Shown here in pieces: positions 1 to 7,581 of a stretch of 39,593 nt of DNA. Origin of the DNA: an uncultured Bacteroidia bacterium (GTDB lineage Bacteria; Bacteroidota; Bacteroidia; Bacteroidales; Prolixibacteraceae); the NCBI GenBank assembly GCA_903918045.1, contig CAIXCY010000061.1:1-39593 (forward strand), written 5' to 3'. Every line of letters begins with the position of its first letter. Position 1 is the first letter of the stretch. The notes under the pieces were generated by a model. The model made no database searches. It was not told where the DNA came from and worked only from the letters and a program-made list of their open reading frames with translations. The position numbers were made by a program, and so were the translations under genes.

Positions 1-58
1 CACAGGTGTAAAGGCAGTAATGTCAAAGCCGAGTGGTACTAATTGCCCGTAACTTTCC
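1..58 (+). rRNA. 23S ribosomal RNA, 3' end (partial)
   Basis: The first ~58 bases match the conserved 3' end of bacterial 23S rRNA, including the GAGTGGTACTAATTGCCCGT segment that ends in the strand of the terminal helix. The rest of the gene lies upstream of the window. The exact 3' end is estimated. The spacer to the 5S gene (about 59-242) shows no tRNA cloverleaf, so this copy has a plain 23S-5S spacer. Confidence 0.9.
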
Positions 59-242
59 AGGGCCGGGATAGTATCCTAAGCACATTTTTCTTAAAACACA
101 CGTTTCTTCCGATTGTTGACGAATTTATGATATACGTTCATATTTGTTAGAGATGCCATTAATGGCGTCTGTACAAAAAAATATTAATGCTGATTAGCTG
201 AATGCAGATCCATTTTTATAAAATGGATCAACACCAAAGATT

Positions 243-352
<110 letters not shown>

Positions 353-359
353 AAACTAA

Positions 360-391
360 CCCCGGATTTTTAATTGAGTCCGGGGTTTTTT
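360..391 (+). terminator. rRNA operon rho-independent terminator
   Basis: A perfect 7-bp stem (CCCCGGA at 360-366 with TCCGGGG at 379-385) encloses a 12-base AT-rich loop and is followed by a run of T. It sits eight bases after the 5S gene. Confidence 0.9.
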
Positions 392-398
392 ATGTTTT

Positions 399-426
399 CA
401 CGAATTACACGAATTAATACAAATTA
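399..426. repeat. 9-bp tandem repeat CACGAATTA
   Basis: CACGAATTA occurs at 399-407 and 408-416, with a degenerate third copy TACAAATTA at 418-426. It lies between the rRNA terminator and the next hairpin, outside any gene. Short tandem arrays of this flavour are common intergenic filler in many genomes. No function is visible here. Confidence 0.6.
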
Positions 427-440
427 CACCAAGGGAGTTT

Positions 441-473
441 AGTCCGGGCGCAACTTCGGGTCGCACCCGGACT
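441..473. terminator. Hairpin, probable terminator of the propeller glycosidase
   Basis: The arms AGTCCGGGCGC (441-451) and GCACCCGGACT (463-473) pair with one mismatch around an 11-base loop. The hairpin lies three bases beyond the stop codon of the minus-strand glycosidase, where a terminator is expected. There is no strong T-run on the minus side. A T-rich stretch follows on the plus side, so it may act in either direction. Confidence 0.5.
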
Positions 474-476
474 ATT

Positions 477-1541
477 TTATTTCCTTAAATCCCTCGATGT
501 GGCCAGCGCAATCACCCTCCCCTGTTTCCCGACAGCCGTATAGAAGTGATAAACTACCCCTTTCCATTTAATCACCCACGGCTTATGGGCATATTCCTTA
601 TCGTATGATTCTGAAGAGGCCACCAGGTCTTCACCTTCCCAATCTGACCAGTTTATCAGATCGTATGAACAGGCAAACCGATCAAAGGCGCCAGATTTCC
701 AAAAAGCGCCAAAATAGAACATTACATAAACGCCATTAATTTTGGTGATTTGAGCGTCGCCGCAAATACCTTTATGTTTGGTCAGAACCGGGTTAGTCCC
801 AAACCGTTTCCAGCTGACCATATCATCTGAAACGGCCATTCCAATACTTTCATAATTGGCAGTATCACCTTTCGCGTTATAATACATTACAAACGGATGG
901 CCAGTGTGTTTTTCCTTGTCATGGATTATCAGACTTTTATAAATAGTCTTCGATTCAAACCAACGGCTGTCCTGATCTTTTGGATTCAAAATGGGTCTGG
1001 TTCCTCTGGTCCAGTTTATCGTTTCCGATACTGTTTCACTACTGGCCAGTCCAACCCCCAAGACTCCTGCCTCGTAACCCGATGAACTGCCTCCCAGATA
1101 AGACATCCAATATTTCCCACTAAATTTCTCTACCCTATAATTTCCACCCCAGTCCGTGTTGACTAAAGACATGTAGCCAGCCTTTTGATTGGCATCCCAG
1201 GTTCCCTCTGTAAACGGGAGAAGTTTTCCCTTTGTCGACCAGTTTACCAAATCTTTGCTTTCTGCCAGCCATGTTTCATATCCCTTCCCGTCAAATACAA
1301 TATAGGTCATATACCAGTTGTGTTTTACCCTGTAAATCGTTGGGCAATCCACTAGTTTTTTTGAATCAGGGTGTTTTAAAACAACTCCGTATTTATAGGG
1401 TGTTTTCACTTCGTTGTAAATATTCTTCATGGTTTCCTGAGAAACCGGTTTGCTGATTTTATTTTTATCCCTGCTCAGACTGCAAAGCAGAAGTGGCATT
1501 AGGGCACAAAAGATCAATAAGCTTACGTATGTTTTATTCAT
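477..1541 (-). CDS. Five-bladed beta-propeller glycoside hydrolase (GH43/GH32/GH130-like)
   Basis: 354 residues. An N-terminal hydrophobic segment (about 4-21) ends in LLLCS. This is either a signal peptide or a weak lipobox without the usual small residue before Cys, so the product is probably exported. The rest is built of repeated blades with the W-Y/F-M-x-Y and S-x-D-L-x-N/S-W patterns typical of propeller glycosidases: DCPTIYRV near residue 65, WYMTYIVF, ESKDLVNWS, FVMYYNA, SDDMVSWKRF, GDAQITKINGVYVMFYFG and CSYDLINWSDW. The acidic residues in the DCP and GDAQ motifs are plausible catalytic positions, but the exact CAZy family is not clear by eye. It is transcribed divergently from the GH116-type gene, and the two likely act on the same glycan. 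Its promoter candidate is just upstream, and a hairpin follows the stop codon. Confidence 0.75.
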   Translation of the reverse strand: MNKTYVSLLIFCALMPLLLCSLSRDKNKISKPVSQETMKNIYNEVKTPYKYGVVLKHPDSKKLVDCPTIYRVKHNWYMTYIVFDGKGYETWLAESKDLVNWSTKGKLLPFTEGTWDANQKAGYMSLVNTDWGGNYRVEKFSGKYWMSYLGGSSSGYEAGVLGVGLASSETVSETINWTRGTRPILNPKDQDSRWFESKTIYKSLIIHDKEKHTGHPFVMYYNAKGDTANYESIGMAVSDDMVSWKRFGTNPVLTKHKGICGDAQITKINGVYVMFYFGAFWKSGAFDRFACSYDLINWSDWEGEDLVASSESYDKEYAHKPWVIKWKGVVYHFYTAVGKQGRVIALATSRDLRK

Positions 1542-1570
1542 TGGGATTCCTGTCTGAGGTTATTTCAAAA

Positions 1571-1600
1571 CAAATCTAATGTTAATACCAGAATGTACAA
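1571..1600 (-). promoter_or_regulatory. Promoter of the propeller glycosidase
   Basis: Read on the minus strand, TAGATTTG (1578-1571) is a perfect Bacteroidota -7 box (TAnnTTTG). A TTG (1600-1598, context ATTG) lies 19 bases upstream as the -33 element. The transcript would start near 1564, giving a leader of about 20 bases. Confidence 0.5.
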
Positions 1601-1615
1601 TAAATATATTTTCTT

Positions 1616-1623
1616 TATTTTTG
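1616..1623 (+). promoter_or_regulatory. Candidate -7 box for the GH116-type gene
   Basis: TATTTTTG fits TAnnTTTG exactly, about 90 bases before the GH116 start. No good -33 TTTG lies 19-21 bases upstream, so this is a half-supported call. It sits close to the divergent promoter of the propeller gene, which would allow shared control. Confidence 0.35.
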
Positions 1624-1713
1624 TTTATAAAACTTTTTCTAAAGCTAATTGGCGGTTCAGGTGTGTATTCACCCCTGCGTTATTAAGAATGATTTACCTT
1701 ATAAACTTATCCG

Positions 1714-4254
1714 ATGACAAATAGTCTTTTTTTATCAATCCTCCTAAGTGTCTTTTTTGTCTTAAATTCTTGTAACTCAAAATTGACGGGGAAATCTCAA
1801 TTAGCGCAGGAAAGCAACTTCAATGGGACCTATGAGGGTCACCATTTGGATAGAATTGCATTCCCTATCGGTGGAATTGGGGCTGGGATGATCTGTCTGG
1901 AAGGAACTGGAGCTTTCTCTCATGTTTCGGTCCGAAATACTGCCGAAGTTTATAATGAGCCGCTTATGTTCGCGGCCATTTCAATAAGGGGAATGGAAAA
2001 TGGGACAAAACTGCTCGAAGGGCCAGTCCCGACCTGGAAATATTTTGGCAGTCCGAGTACGGCGAATGGCGGAGAGCGCACTTCATACGGCCTTCCCCGT
2101 TTTAGCAATGCTGAATTTAAGGCCCGCTTCCCTTTTGCAACCATCAATCTCGCCGATCAAAAGATGCCGGTATCGGTTCGAATAAAAGGGTGGAGCCCTT
2201 TTATTCCCGGAGATGCCGATAACTCAAGTCTCCCTTTCGGTGGATTTGAATATTCGTTTAAAAATACGGGAAATACAAAGGTTGAAGCGGTGTTTTCCTT
2301 CAACTCTGTAAACTTCATGCAAAAAGGTGATGGAATAAATTCAATTCAACCTATAAATAACGGATTTGTCCTTTCCCAGAAGGGCGATATGAAGAATCCT
2401 CAGAATCAAGGCGATTTTGCAATCTTTACCGATCATTCTAACACGGTTGTTGATCATTGCTGGTTCCGTGGCGGCTGGTGGGATCCATTGACTATGGCCT
2501 GGAACAGTATTGAACAGTCTAAAATCACAGCCATTGCCCCGATTGAAAAGAATGCACCGGGTGCAACCTTATATGTACCGGTAAATTTGGCTCCAGGAGA
2601 AGAACATACTGTCCGTTTGATGTTTACATGGTTCGTACCCGAGACAAATCTGAAACTTGGAGACGATCCCAAACCTGCCAGAAAGTGTGATCCCGCTTCT
2701 GGTTGCTGTGCATCTCCATATTATCAGCCTTGGTATTCAGGGAAGTTTAAAAATATTCATGAGGCAGCCAATTTCTGGAATACCAATTACAAGGAATTGG
2801 AATCTAAATCTCAGTTATTCACCGATGCCTTCTTTGGGAGTTCCCTTCCGGCTGAAGTGCTTGAGGCTGTTTCTGCTAATCTCTCAATATTAAAGTCGCC
2901 CACCGTTTTACGACAACGTGACGGAAAACTTTGGGCTTGGGAGGGTTGCAGTGATAACTCAGGTTGTTGTGAAGGGTCGTGCACGCATGTCTGGAATTAT
3001 GCCCAGGCAATTCCCCATTTATTTCCTGCTTTGGAACGGTCGCTGCGGCAGACTGAATTTAATGAAAGCCAGAATCCTGATGGACATCAAGCCTTCCGGT
3101 CAGCGTTACCAATCCGTCCAAAGATTCATGATTTTCATGCGGCATCTGACGGTCAGCTCGGCGGGATAATGAAGGTTTACCGTGAATGGCGGATCTGTGG
3201 CGATAATCAGTGGCTCAAAGAGCTATATCCTAAAGTCAAAGCAAGTCTCGATTATTGTATTGGGAAATGGGATCCGCGACATAAGGGATTGTTGGAAGAA
3301 CCCCACCATAATACGTATGATATTGAGTTCTGGGGACCGGATGGAATGTGTTCCAGTTTTTACCTTGGAGCATTATTATCCATCTCACAAATGGGGGAGT
3401 TTCTGCAGGAGGATGTTTCATCTTACCGCAAGTTACTCGAATCAGGCAAAAAGATGATGCAGGATAGCCTCTACGATGGTGAATATTTTGTTCAGAAAAT
3501 TAAATGGCAGGGACTTAATGCTCCGGATCCGTTTAAGCTCACTCCAAACTCCTGGAATTCAAATTATTCATCCGAAGCACAGGTACTGCTTCAAAAGGAG
3601 GGTCCGAAATACCAGTATGGCAAAGGGTGTCTTTCGGATGGGGTTTTAGGTTTCTGGATTGCCCGGATGTGCGATCTTGAAAACCCAATGGATGAGTCGT
3701 TGATTAAAAGTCATCTAAATGCTGTGTATAAATATAATCTGAAGCGTGATCTCTCCTCGCATCCTAATCCTCAGCGTCCAACTTATGCCTTGGGGAATGA
3801 AGGAGGACTGCTGTTATGTACCTGGCCAAAAGGTGGGAAGTTATCCCTTCCTTTTGTCTACAGCAATGAAGTTTGGACTGGTATTGAATATCAGGTTGCA
3901 TCACATTTAATGCTGATGGGTGAAGTGGAAAAAGGTTTGGATATTGTTCGGACGGCCCGAGACCGGTATAATGGGCGGATTCGTAACCCATTTGATGAAT
4001 ATGAATGCGGTCACTGGTACGCCAGGGCCATGTCGAGTTACGGTTTAATACAGGGACTTACTGGAGTTCGGTATGATGCTGTTGATCATATCTTATACAT
4101 CGATTCAAAAATCGGAGACTTTAAGAGTTTTATCTCAACAGAAACGGGCTTTGGAAATGTAGGTTTGAAAAATGGGAAGCCTTTCTTTAAGATGGTTTAT
4201 GGCAATTTGGATGTGAAGAAAGTAATCGTTTCTGGGGTAGAAAAGTCGTTGTGA
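1714..4254 (+). CDS. GH116-family beta-glycosidase lipoprotein (DUF608)
   Basis: 846 residues. The signal peptide ends in LNSC with Cys20, a good lipobox, so the enzyme is probably a surface or periplasmic lipoprotein. The N-terminal beta domain starts with IAFPIGGIGAGMI (about 48-60), the hallmark of the non-lysosomal glucosylceramidase (GBA2-like) family. The (alpha/alpha)6 catalytic part follows from about residue 380. Comparing by eye with human GBA2, Glu410 in WAWEGC falls at the nucleophile position and Asp536 in NTYDIEFWGP at the acid/base. A Cys-rich insert (GCSDNSGCCEGSC, 411-423) sits beside the nucleophile and is not in GBA2. GH116 enzymes cleave beta-glucosides or beta-xylosides, but the substrate here is unknown. 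It is divergent from the propeller glycosidase and convergent with the end of the heme cluster, with a strong hairpin between. Confidence 0.85.
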   Translation: MTNSLFLSILLSVFFVLNSCNSKLTGKSQLAQESNFNGTYEGHHLDRIAFPIGGIGAGMICLEGTGAFSHVSVRNTAEVYNEPLMFAAISIRGMENGTKLLEGPVPTWKYFGSPSTANGGERTSYGLPRFSNAEFKARFPFATINLADQKMPVSVRIKGWSPFIPGDADNSSLPFGGFEYSFKNTGNTKVEAVFSFNSVNFMQKGDGINSIQPINNGFVLSQKGDMKNPQNQGDFAIFTDHSNTVVDHCWFRGGWWDPLTMAWNSIEQSKITAIAPIEKNAPGATLYVPVNLAPGEEHTVRLMFTWFVPETNLKLGDDPKPARKCDPASGCCASPYYQPWYSGKFKNIHEAANFWNTNYKELESKSQLFTDAFFGSSLPAEVLEAVSANLSILKSPTVLRQRDGKLWAWEGCSDNSGCCEGSCTHVWNYAQAIPHLFPALERSLRQTEFNESQNPDGHQAFRSALPIRPKIHDFHAASDGQLGGIMKVYREWRICGDNQWLKELYPKVKASLDYCIGKWDPRHKGLLEEPHHNTYDIEFWGPDGMCSSFYLGALLSISQMGEFLQEDVSSYRKLLESGKKMMQDSLYDGEYFVQKIKWQGLNAPDPFKLTPNSWNSNYSSEAQVLLQKEGPKYQYGKGCLSDGVLGFWIARMCDLENPMDESLIKSHLNAVYKYNLKRDLSSHPNPQRPTYALGNEGGLLLCTWPKGGKLSLPFVYSNEVWTGIEYQVASHLMLMGEVEKGLDIVRTARDRYNGRIRNPFDEYECGHWYARAMSSYGLIQGLTGVRYDAVDHILYIDSKIGDFKSFISTETGFGNVGLKNGKPFFKMVYGNLDVKKVIVSGVEKSL

Positions 4255-4270
4255 TTTTCCTTCTTCGAGG

Positions 4271-4338
4271 AGTGACCGGGTGACTCTTCAGGACATGAAC
4301 AGTCACCCGGTCACTGTCTGGGTAGTCACCCGGTCGCT
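4271..4338. terminator. Bidirectional terminator with a third arm copy
   Basis: AGTGACCGGGTGACT (4271-4285) and AGTCACCCGGTCACT (4301-4315) form a perfect 15-bp stem with a 15-base loop. A further copy of the right arm with one change, AGTCACCCGGTCGCT, follows at 4324-4338, so the left arm could pair with either. The element separates the convergent GH116 gene (plus) and the last gene of the heme run (minus). Confidence 0.75.
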
Positions 4339-4348
4339 AATTCATAAA

Positions 4349-4762
4349 TTAATTTGCACCCAGCGAAACTGCTATCATTATCAGCGCAATCATATAATAG
4401 ATTAAAACCTTCTTATGCTTCTCCTTGTCAATGGTGCTTTGACTTGAGAATATCAATCCCAGGTTTGCAATTAGCAAGGCAAAGAGCATCAGAACGATAT
4501 GCTCGATTGGCCAGAACCGTTTGGAGGCGAGTTTCAGAGCCCCCTCCATACCTGCATTTCCGTTTGCTGGTGAATCGGGATTGGCAAAAAGGATAAGTCC
4601 GAATATCAGTTGGAGATAGAGCGTGATAATAAATCCGTATGAGAGATATTTATCCAGAGTAACGTAAGGCATTCCCTTTGCAATCCCTCTTACTGAACGG
4701 ATAACCAGCCAAATGGCAACAATGGCGAAAGAACCACTGATCAGGGTATGTAGTGTTTTCAT
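4349..4762 (-). CDS. Four-helix integral membrane protein of unknown function, last gene of heme cluster
   Basis: About 137 residues from the chosen start MKTLHTLISG. An in-frame ATG at 4801 would add 13 residues, but neither start has a Shine-Dalgarno site, and the later one puts the first helix at the natural N-terminus. Four hydrophobic helices are visible: HTLISGSFAIVAIWLVI, the region around YGFIITLYLQLIFGLILF, EHIVLMLFALLIANLGLIF, and YYMIALIMIAVSL near the C-terminus. His residues lie near the start of helix 1 (LHTL) and helix 3 (IEHIV), a pattern compatible with heme binding in small cytochrome b-like membrane proteins. That function is inference only. It follows hemG on the same strand after 76 bases and is probably co-transcribed. 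It does not resemble HemJ, and I do not recognise a characterised family. Confidence 0.7.
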   Translation of the reverse strand: MKTLHTLISGSFAIVAIWLVIRSVRGIAKGMPYVTLDKYLSYGFIITLYLQLIFGLILFANPDSPANGNAGMEGALKLASKRFWPIEHIVLMLFALLIANLGLIFSSQSTIDKEKHKKVLIYYMIALIMIAVSLGAN

Positions 4763-4838
4763 AACATGAGAACTTTCTAAAACAACAAGATTGAAAATCA
4801 TATTAATTATTTTAGTAGTTTAATGTTGATTTAAATAT

Positions 4839-6197
4839 TTATATTGCTGCCTCAGCAAGCATTTTAGCCTGAAGGATCCGATCTGCCATTCCAATCCCAT
4901 TACGGAGATTCCCTCCAATTATCAGACCCGGATAGCTTTTCTCAATTAGCTCAACAGCATTCAGTCGGTATTCTGTATCTGCTTCATATTGTGGAATTGC
5001 CCAGTAATGTCGTATGATCTTAAACAAATCAGGATTAAACTCTTCGATTCTCATCACCTGACAGATCTCCCGTTTTATTATCGCTTTAACCTGCTCAACG
5101 GGAAGTTCACAGAGCTCAGGTTTACGTACGCCACCCATAAAAATGGAAAACAATGCCCCTCCTTCTGGAGCCCTGTCATTAAATAGCGCCGACATAAACA
5201 GTACCCCAAGAATATCGCGGTCCTCCTTAAATGGTATTAATCCTCCAAAAGCATCAAGTTTCATCCCTGTCCATTTATTGAATCCCAGAATAACCTCGAT
5301 AGTTGGTGCGTAATAGAGGTTCGTGATTTTCGACATAACCTCCGGTGCTATAAATGGGAGAATACTATCCAGATTGTAGGCGCCCACAGTGGTAATTATC
5401 TTTTTACTTTCAATTTCGACAGGTAAACCAGCCTTGTTGATATAGGATATTTGAAAGTGCTTACCGACAGGTTTAACCTGAATATTGGAAATTCCCAGAT
5501 AAATATTTTCTTCGGAAACCTTGTTTTTCAAGGAATTAATAAGTGTAACCAACCCACCTTTTACGGAAAAAACACTTCTGGTGACACTCTTTTCTTCGTC
5601 CGTTTTCGGCTCAAATTTTTTCCTGATTGTACCTCCGATGAAGCTTCCGTATTTTTGTTCGAGATTGTACAGTTTTGGCAATGCAAAGCGTGTAATCAAT
5701 CGGTTAGGATCACCTGCATAAACACCCAGAATGAACGGGTCAATGGCGTAATCGAGAAAACTCTTCCCAAGACGCCTCTTCACCAATCCGGCAAGTGACT
5801 CGTTCTGGTTTTTGCCTGTGGAACGAAATGGTTCTCCAAGGATCCTGAATTTATCCCTAAGGGTAAATAACGGAGTTTTAATAGCCGCCTTAAGACCGGA
5901 TGGTAAGGCTTCCCAGGTACCGTTCTTAAGGATGTACCGTTTTTTTACATTTTCATTGGCGATCTCAATTTGACAATCCCCTTTCAAATCTTCAAAAAGC
6001 CTTAAGACTTCCACATTAGCAATAACTCCGGAATTAGGACCCTCCTCATAGTTAAATGCTTTTTCAGTAACAGAGTTTATAACGCCGCCAACCCGGTCCG
6101 ATTTTTCAAGGATGCAAAAGTTTACACCCTGTTTCTTAAGATGATGACCGGTAGTCAATCCGGTTATTCCGGCTCCAATAATTACGACGTCCTTCAT
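4839..6197 (-). CDS. hemG: Protoporphyrinogen oxidase, FAD-dependent (HemY type)
   Basis: 452 residues, normal for the FAD-containing protoporphyrinogen oxidase family. It oxidises protoporphyrinogen IX to protoporphyrin IX, the penultimate step of protoheme synthesis, usually at the membrane. The N-terminus VVIIGAGITGL is the GxGxxG dinucleotide-binding fold, followed by an acidic strand end (ILEKSDRVGG) and GPNSG. The C-terminal segment LIIGGNLRNGIGMADRI is the second FAD-contacting region typical of this family. It follows hemN by four bases, so hemE-hemN-hemG form a tight operon. Because HemN and HemF are both encoded nearby, the classical protoporphyrin route applies rather than the coproporphyrin route of Gram-positives. 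In B. subtilis nomenclature the homologue is HemY/CgoX. Confidence 0.93.
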   Translation of the reverse strand: MKDVVIIGAGITGLTTGHHLKKQGVNFCILEKSDRVGGVINSVTEKAFNYEEGPNSGVIANVEVLRLFEDLKGDCQIEIANENVKKRYILKNGTWEALPSGLKAAIKTPLFTLRDKFRILGEPFRSTGKNQNESLAGLVKRRLGKSFLDYAIDPFILGVYAGDPNRLITRFALPKLYNLEQKYGSFIGGTIRKKFEPKTDEEKSVTRSVFSVKGGLVTLINSLKNKVSEENIYLGISNIQVKPVGKHFQISYINKAGLPVEIESKKIITTVGAYNLDSILPFIAPEVMSKITNLYYAPTIEVILGFNKWTGMKLDAFGGLIPFKEDRDILGVLFMSALFNDRAPEGGALFSIFMGGVRKPELCELPVEQVKAIIKREICQVMRIEEFNPDLFKIIRHYWAIPQYEADTEYRLNAVELIEKSYPGLIIGGNLRNGIGMADRILQAKMLAEAAI

Positions 6198-6201
6198 GTT
6201 T

Positions 6202-7578
6202 TCAGACTGTTTTGGAATAGATGTTTTCTTCCTGGTTATAGGCGGGATCCAAGGCCATAGCTATGTTTCTGGCAAAGATGAAACCTTTGTCGTGTATTTT
6301 AATCCGGGAATCGTTCATCTCCATCAGATCGTCAAGGATGAAATCTTCAAAGTTAACCGGATCAAACCTGACGAGTTCTTTTATCTCCTGAACGGTCATG
6401 TCAAACTGATCTGCTATCTCTTTAAAAACCAATAAGCCGTTACACATGATGCTGTTAACGATAGTCCGGATAATCTGCTCCTCCTTGCTTAGTTTATAGC
6501 CTCGCTCAATGGCATACCCCGATTCTTCAATCGCATCAATATATTTTGGAAATTCTTTAATGTTCTGCGCATAAGCCCCCCAGAACTGACCAATGGATGA
6601 GGCTCCGAAACCGTATACCTGACCTGTAGTCTCAAGGGTGCAATACCCCTGGAAATTCCGGTGTAATTTTTTCTCCAGAAAGGCAATTGCAAGGTCGTCA
6701 TCAGGAAGTACGAAATGGTCAATCCCGATTGAAATATATCCTGCAGCTTCGAGCTGTGCAATTGAATTCACGAGCATCTCCATCTTCTCCTCCGGACCAG
6801 GAAGACCGATCTTTTCGAGCTGTTTCTGTGCCTTTTTCACCCATGGAACGTGCGCATACGAGAACGTTACAATACGATCAGGTCTGATTGCGATGGCCTG
6901 TGCCAGGGTTTCGGTGAATGATTCGGGTGTCTGTAACGGTAAACCGTAGATAAAATCGAGGTTAATACCCCTGAATCCTTTGGTTCTGAGGTAATCTACC
7001 ACTTCGTTGACGGGATATTTAGGTCCCATACGATTTACTACCTTCAAAACGTCGGCACGAAAATCCTGAATTCCCAGGCTCATCCGGTTAAAGCCCATTT
7101 CGGCAAGCTCATCAATATCGCTGAATTCAAGGTAAGCAGGACTGCACTCCATGGCAATCTCTGCCTTCTCACTAATTGTGAAAATACTCCGGATATGCTC
7201 CATGATATCACGGATAAACCGCATCTCAATCGAATTGGGTGTTCCTCCGCCCCAATGGATCTGGGTCACCCTGCGCTGAAGATCCAGATGAGACGACACA
7301 TTGGTAATCTCCACTTTCATCGCGTCGATGTATCTTTCAACAACCGACTTTTTTTGTGCAATTACGGTACTGCACCCGCAAAAGTGACATCTGCACGGAC
7401 AAAATGGGATATGTATATAGATTGAGATATCTTTAGGAGACTGAGTATTTGAATCTTTCAGTTCTCCGATATAATCAGAAACGGCAAACGCATTGTTAAA
7501 AAAGTTTGCAGGTGGGTAACTGGTATACCTTGGTCCCGAAACATTGTACTTATTTAAAATCTCACTGGATACACTCAT
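6202..7578 (-). CDS. hemN: Oxygen-independent coproporphyrinogen III oxidase (radical SAM)
   Basis: 458 residues, full length for true HemN; the shorter HemW paralogues are about 380. It decarboxylates coproporphyrinogen III to protoporphyrinogen IX without oxygen. YIHIPFCPCRCHFCGC (about 54-69) holds the radical-SAM CxxxCxxC iron-sulfur ligands Cys60, Cys64 and Cys67, with the extra Cys69 seen in genuine HemN. GGGTPN (SAM contact) follows near residue 115. The N-terminal GPRYTSYPP is also typical of HemN. It starts three bases after the hemE stop and ends four bases before hemG. The cluster also carries the oxygen-using HemF, so heme can be made in oxic and anoxic conditions. Confidence 0.95.
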   Translation of the reverse strand: MSVSSEILNKYNVSGPRYTSYPPANFFNNAFAVSDYIGELKDSNTQSPKDISIYIHIPFCPCRCHFCGCSTVIAQKKSVVERYIDAMKVEITNVSSHLDLQRRVTQIHWGGGTPNSIEMRFIRDIMEHIRSIFTISEKAEIAMECSPAYLEFSDIDELAEMGFNRMSLGIQDFRADVLKVVNRMGPKYPVNEVVDYLRTKGFRGINLDFIYGLPLQTPESFTETLAQAIAIRPDRIVTFSYAHVPWVKKAQKQLEKIGLPGPEEKMEMLVNSIAQLEAAGYISIGIDHFVLPDDDLAIAFLEKKLHRNFQGYCTLETTGQVYGFGASSIGQFWGAYAQNIKEFPKYIDAIEESGYAIERGYKLSKEEQIIRTIVNSIMCNGLLVFKEIADQFDMTVQEIKELVRFDPVNFEDFILDDLMEMNDSRIKIHDKGFIFARNIAMALDPAYNQEENIYSKTV

Positions 7579-7581
7579 CGT

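Noticed and set aside
59-242. tRNA gene in the 23S-5S spacer
   Set aside because: No cloverleaf, T-loop (GGTTCRANYCC) or CCA-end pattern is visible.
4349-4801. HemJ-type protoporphyrinogen oxidase
   Set aside because: Size and helix count are similar, but the HemJ N-terminal motif pattern (LKALHIISVIAWMAGL-like) and the conserved Lys are not recognisable, and an FAD-type HemG is already encoded next to it.
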